This document shows, in pieces, positions 6,378 through 8,722 of a stretch of 8,722 nucleotides of DNA. The DNA lies in assembly GCA_016840595.1 (NCBI GenBank), contig JAEOSA010000074.1:1-8722 (forward strand). Reading direction: 5' to 3'. Source of the DNA: Candidatus Hermodarchaeota archaeon (GTDB lineage: Archaea; Asgardarchaeota; Hermodarchaeia; Hermodarchaeales; Hermodarchaeaceae). The notes below the pieces were generated by a model, which searched no databases, was not told where the DNA came from, and was given only the letters and a program-made list of their open reading frames with translations. Every line of letters starts with the position of its first letter. Position 1 is the stretch's first letter. Made by a program: the position numbers and the translations under genes.

Positions 6378-7310
6378 ATGGTGAAAATCCTTTTCGACGT
6401 TATTACACCGAAACAGGCACGAATGGGAGTGGCCACGTGGAAGCGATTTTCAAAAGACCATGACATCCATATCACCTCACGGGAATACGCCGAGACCAAT
6501 GATGTATTGACCCATTACCAGGTGCCTTTCACCAGTTCTGGCGAATATTTCAGTGACACACATAAGAAGTTCGTGTCACGGATTGAACGACTGCACTTCT
6601 TAGTCGACAATTTCTCAGACGTTGATGCCATAATTACTCAGGCAGCGATTGAAACCGTCCATATGGGAGTGGGATTAGGGAAACCGGTTGTTGTCCTCAC
6701 GGATGCAACGAAACGGAAATATTTGAACCGCCAGATTATTCCGAGTGCCACGTACCATCTTCGAGAAGAACTGACCAAAGGTATCTGGGAATATGAACCC
6801 GAGATTCCCGTCTATATGGATGCATGCCAGGAACATTTCTACACTCAGAACATAAAAAGAAAGAATCCCAACCTGGTCGTTCTCCGGGAATTTGAGCATC
6901 ATGCTTCATACGCTGAAGGAGTGACACCAATTGACATCCGAAAACAAATCAAAAGTTTCTGCAAAGATCATGGTTATGAGCTTCTTGAGCTAGCCCGGTA
7001 CAAGTCTCACCGATTCGTTCCCCCTGAAGACATCTTCTCAAAAGCTGTGCTTGTCGTAACCGGTGGATCATCCATGGCTATCGAAGCCGTTCTCACCCAA
7101 ATCCCAGCCGTAAGTTTTTATCCGAACTATTTTCCCAAGTTCGAGTATCTCATCGAACGAAAATATCCAATTAAAAGAATCCGTGATCCCAAATCACTCC
7201 AACCTCAATTAGAACAACTAATGCAACTCCCTCCGACCACACACCACTTCAAGGATGATCCCCTTGATAAAATGGCATGGATTCTGAAAGACATAGAAAA
7301 ACAACTCTGA
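6378..7310 (+). CDS. DUF354 family protein with GT-B-like fold (COG1817)
   Basis: A 310-residue protein of the archaeal DUF354 family, which resembles UDP-GlcNAc 2-epimerases and MurG-type glycosyltransferases in fold. It begins with the family's MVKILFDV strand, where relatives read ILFDIGHPAHV; here ITPKQARM replaces the usual HPAHV. The first Rossmann half contains a DVDAIITQAAIETVHMG loop (81-97) and GKPVVVLTDA (101-110). The second half has VVTGGSSMAIEAVLTQIPAVSFYP (226-249), matching the conserved GG-(T/S)-M-A-x-E-A block that binds the nucleotide sugar or phosphate in related folds. Length is normal and there is no signal peptide or membrane segment, so it is cytoplasmic. Catalysis and substrate are unknown; a role in surface polysaccharide or glycan synthesis is a guess from fold. 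No sugar-metabolism neighbour supports it, since the flanking genes are a radical SAM protein and a regulator unit. The start is supported by GGAGG. Confidence 0.85.
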   Translation: MVKILFDVITPKQARMGVATWKRFSKDHDIHITSREYAETNDVLTHYQVPFTSSGEYFSDTHKKFVSRIERLHFLVDNFSDVDAIITQAAIETVHMGVGLGKPVVVLTDATKRKYLNRQIIPSATYHLREELTKGIWEYEPEIPVYMDACQEHFYTQNIKRKNPNLVVLREFEHHASYAEGVTPIDIRKQIKSFCKDHGYELLELARYKSHRFVPPEDIFSKAVLVVTGGSSMAIEAVLTQIPAVSFYPNYFPKFEYLIERKYPIKRIRDPKSLQPQLEQLMQLPPTTHHFKDDPLDKMAWILKDIEKQL

Positions 7311-7311
7311 G

Positions 7312-7325
7312 GGACTGATCAGTCC
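7312..7325. terminator. 14-bp perfect palindrome in the convergent gap after DUF354
   Basis: GGACTGATCAGTCC begins one base after the DUF354 stop, in the 42-nt gap before the convergent small gene. As RNA it could fold into a 5-bp hairpin with a GATC tetraloop on either strand. No T-run follows on the plus strand, so it is not a standard archaeal terminator. It may be a bidirectional end structure or a protein site. Confidence 0.35.
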
Positions 7326-7352
7326 ATTCGGTCAATTCACGAGTGTGTCTTT

Positions 7353-7721
7353 CTATGTATTGTACATGCCATCGATTTGTTCGATGATGTGGTAGAGAAA
7401 TTCACCGAAACTGCTACTGTTGCGGATTCGTTTTTTGAGGTAGTCTTGCATCAAGTTCTTGTCTATTCCAACTTTTGAATTGGTGAGGACAACAATTTCG
7501 GTTAACAGGTCCAAGAGGACACGTTGCTCACTGCGTGTTAGAAAGGGGCCTAACTTGTCGATGACGTAGAAGGCATCGGTGTAATCCACGGGTCCCACCC
7601 GCGACAATTCGGTTAACGCTAACAGTGTGTGTCCTGCGATGTAGTCCTTCCCGATTTCGAGAAGGCGATCACCTATTTTTTCACTGGGTGTCAGGGATTT
7701 CTTTACTTTAGTTGCCGACAT
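7353..7721 (-). CDS. Hypothetical helical protein encoded behind a winged-helix regulator
   Basis: I do not recognise this 122-residue protein. It has no cysteine, no signal peptide and no membrane segment, and reads as mostly alpha-helical. There is a basic N-terminus (TKVKKSLTPSEK), then amphipathic stretches such as IGDRLLEIGKDYIAGHTLLALTEL (16-39), VIDKLGPFLTRSEQRVLLDLL (53-73) and a C-terminal FGEFLYHIIEQIDGMY (105-120). These could build a small helical bundle that binds a protein partner. ATG 7721 lies 6 nt after the stop of the regulator gene, and GGGAG near the regulator's end is a suitable ribosome binding site. The two are therefore almost certainly co-transcribed and may be translationally coupled. 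A role as co-regulator, ligand sensor or target of the regulator is conceivable but unsupported. It is not an antisense shadow: it has its own start, ribosome binding site and operon context. Confidence 0.75.
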   Translation of the reverse strand: MSATKVKKSLTPSEKIGDRLLEIGKDYIAGHTLLALTELSRVGPVDYTDAFYVIDKLGPFLTRSEQRVLLDLLTEIVVLTNSKVGIDKNLMQDYLKKRIRNSSSFGEFLYHIIEQIDGMYNT

Positions 7722-7727
7722 GGCTCA

Positions 7728-8390
7728 TTACTCCCGTCTCTCCACAACATACAACCGATAGCCGTGTTCGCCTGGTTCAGTTACTTCCCTTCGATGAATG
7801 TGCACTCGTTCGAGAATTCGAGCAAGGTGATTCCAAAACTCTTGGTAAAATTGGTCTGCGAAATCCTGGGGGGCTTCGCTGAATGCTTCGCCAAACACAT
7901 CATTTCGGATTATAATCACGAATTGTCCTTCGAGTTGTTCTAACGAAGCATAGAATCCAAAGCTATCTAGAGCGTGTACAACTCGTCTGAGCCGATCCTC
8001 GAGTTTACCACTGGGTTTTTCCGGAAGAATCTGTTCCCATAGACTTGTAACCAGCTGTCGTATAAGGGAGGTCGATGTTTTCACGCCAAGTGATCTGGCT
8101 GCTGCCTGCAACAGAAGAGAAAAGACACGCGCTGATTGTTGAGGAAAAAGAGTTCGTGCAGAATCGGTCAGGAAGTAGGTGCGTTTCGGGCGACCACGTT
8201 TTGCATGTTCGTGGCGAGATGATATTAGTCCAGCGACTTCTAAGACATCGAGATGGCTCCGTACAGCACTGATATGAATGCCAAGTTGTCTTGCTAGCGT
8301 CACAGCATTAGCATCAGAAACTAGTAGAAATTCTAAGAGTGTTCTACGAGTTCCGCTAATAACGGGTGCAAGTTTGCTCTCTGATGTCAC
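7728..8390 (-). CDS. Winged-helix transcriptional regulator, COG2345/SufR-like, lacking cysteines
   Basis: A 220-residue protein starting at GTG 8390, with AAGG 9 nt upstream and no in-frame ATG or GTG seen close upstream. The N-terminal winged helix spans about residues 12-75: TRRTLLEFLL, TLARQLGI (31-38), a recognition helix ISAVRSHLDVLEVAGLI (40-56), and a basic wing RGRPKRTYFLT (65-75). This GRPxxxYxLT wing is typical of COG2345 and SufR-type regulators. The C-terminal domain (about 77-220) aligns by eye with the ligand or Fe-S domain of that group, but the whole protein contains no cysteine, so it cannot bind a Fe-S cluster the way SufR does. It is probably a dimeric cytoplasmic repressor. 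A 12-bp palindrome beside its TATA box suggests autoregulation. It is co-transcribed with the small helical protein downstream, and an ABC permease gene ends upstream on the same strand, a possible further target. Confidence 0.88.
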   Translation of the reverse strand: MTSESKLAPVISGTRRTLLEFLLVSDANAVTLARQLGIHISAVRSHLDVLEVAGLISSRHEHAKRGRPKRTYFLTDSARTLFPQQSARVFSLLLQAAARSLGVKTSTSLIRQLVTSLWEQILPEKPSGKLEDRLRRVVHALDSFGFYASLEQLEGQFVIIIRNDVFGEAFSEAPQDFADQFYQEFWNHLARILERVHIHRREVTEPGEHGYRLYVVERRE

Positions 8391-8424
8391 AGCGCTGAAC
8401 CTTGCGGTTTCTGGTTCGAATCTT

Positions 8425-8443
8425 GTATTTAAATCATTATATA
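8425..8443 (-). promoter_or_regulatory. TATA boxes upstream of the regulator gene
   Basis: The minus strand reads TATATAAT (8436-8443) and then TTTAAATAC (8425-8433). These predict transcription starts about 24 or 13 nt before the GTG start, giving a short leader. This is the best archaeal promoter-like sequence in the window. Confidence 0.5.
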
Positions 8444-8454
8444 CTAAATTTAGT
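8443..8454. promoter_or_regulatory. 12-bp palindromic operator candidate at the regulator promoter
   Basis: ACTAAATTTAGT is a perfect palindrome touching the upstream edge of the TATATAAT box of the winged-helix regulator gene. A dimeric regulator bound here would block TBP/TFB access, so negative autoregulation is the natural reading. Imperfect symmetry continues a few bases outward. Binding is inferred from position only. Confidence 0.45.
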
Positions 8455-8558
8455 GTCTATAATATATTGTTAAAACTGATTTCAAATCAAAATACGTGAA
8501 ACCTTTCGTAATGAATGAGGAACTTCTACGCGCGAATTGATATTTCTAAAGAGTTGGT

Positions 8559-8722
8559 TTACTCGTAGCGTAGAGCTTTGACAGGGTCGAGTTTCGCTGC
8601 TTTCCGTGCTGGATACAATGCAAAGATGACACTAATGAGGATTGCAAACCCGATCGCAATGAATATGGTTTCTATTGGAAGCACGGGTGTCAGTGTGAAA
8701 GAACTACTGCCACTAAAACCTC
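8559..8722 (-). CDS. ABC transporter permease, MacB/FtsX type, C-terminal end (partial)
   Basis: Only the last 53 codons and the TAA stop are in the window; the gene continues past the right edge. A short extracytoplasmic segment rich in Ser and Thr leads into a hydrophobic helix (about residues 18-36 of the fragment: ETIFIAIGFAILISVIFAL). The closing motif YPARKAAKLDPVKALRYE follows. That ending, P-A-x-x-A-A-x-L-D-P-x-x-A-L-R-Y/x-E, is the hallmark of FtsX/MacB-type permeases, in which the last transmembrane helix is followed by a short cytoplasmic tail contacting the ATPase. Such permeases drive lipoprotein or peptide export or mechanotransmission, and the partner ATPase is probably just outside the window. 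It lies 168 nt upstream of the regulator on the same strand, but promoter sequence between them suggests a separate transcript. Confidence 0.9.
   Translation of the reverse strand, partial: GFSGSSSFTLTPVLPIETIFIAIGFAILISVIFALYPARKAAKLDPVKALRYE

Noticed and set aside
7629..7943. Plus-strand frame of 104 codons crossing the boundary between the small gene and the regulator.
   Set aside because: It is antisense to two well-supported genes and has no ribosome binding site or recognisable domain.
8411..8427. GGTTCGAATC resembles the T-loop of a tRNA.
   Set aside because: The flanking bases do not form the 5-bp T-arm, and no anticodon arm, D-arm or acceptor stem is present upstream. It is a chance TTCGAA palindrome in a promoter region.
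1..8722. Mobile element, CRISPR array, phage or toxin-antitoxin system.
   Set aside because: No transposase, integrase, direct-repeat array, phage gene or recognised toxin was seen on either strand. The regulator plus small protein pair superficially resembles an antitoxin/toxin layout, but a 220-residue COG2345-type regulator is not a typical antitoxin and the small protein shows no toxin motif.

Overview
The window reads as archaeal chromosome, most likely from an Asgard archaeon close to the Thorarchaeota. This placement is an inference. Upstream regions carry TATA-like boxes rather than bacterial -35/-10 pairs. One gene has a strong GGAGG ribosome binding site and several starts are GTG. 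The gene mix (secreted HExxH peptidase with an immune-inhibitor-A-type domain, SPL-family radical SAM protein, DUF354 protein, COG2345-type winged-helix regulator, MacB/FtsX-type permease) also fits. No rRNA, tRNA, insertion sequence, CRISPR array or phage gene was found, so this looks like ordinary chromosomal sequence. No stretch above 300 bases lacks a gene.

Layout, left to right. Bases 1-2023 (-) hold most of a large secreted metallopeptidase whose C-terminus lies beyond the left edge. Next come an AlkZ/YcaQ-like winged-helix DNA glycosylase candidate (2216-3442, -) and a membrane-anchored class I methyltransferase (3545-4333, -). A divergent intergenic region with a 12-bp palindrome leads to a TrmO/TsaA-family methyltransferase (4512-4976, +). 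That gene converges on an SPL-family radical SAM protein (4973-6226, -), and the two stop codons share the bases TTAA. A second divergent region, holding a possible six-codon leader ORF, precedes a DUF354 GT-B-like protein (6378-7310, +). A 14-bp perfect palindrome fills the short gap to a convergent two-gene unit: an unrecognised 122-aa helical protein (7353-7721, -) behind a winged-helix regulator (7728-8390, -). The regulator's promoter carries a 12-bp palindrome beside a TATA box. The right edge holds the last 53 codons of an ABC transporter permease (8559-8722, -).

How the genes relate. Only two sets look functionally coupled. One is the regulator with the small protein 6 nt behind it, and perhaps the permease just upstream. 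The other is YcaQ-like plus methyltransferase, which are co-directional but separated by 102 nt with promoter-like sequence, so co-transcription is uncertain. The rest are single genes in alternating directions. No single new system is obvious. The best leads are the regulator that lacks the cysteines of its SufR-like relatives together with its operator-like palindrome and unknown partner protein, and the peptidase that pairs a gluzincin-like HELQH...NE site with an immune-inhibitor-A-type domain.
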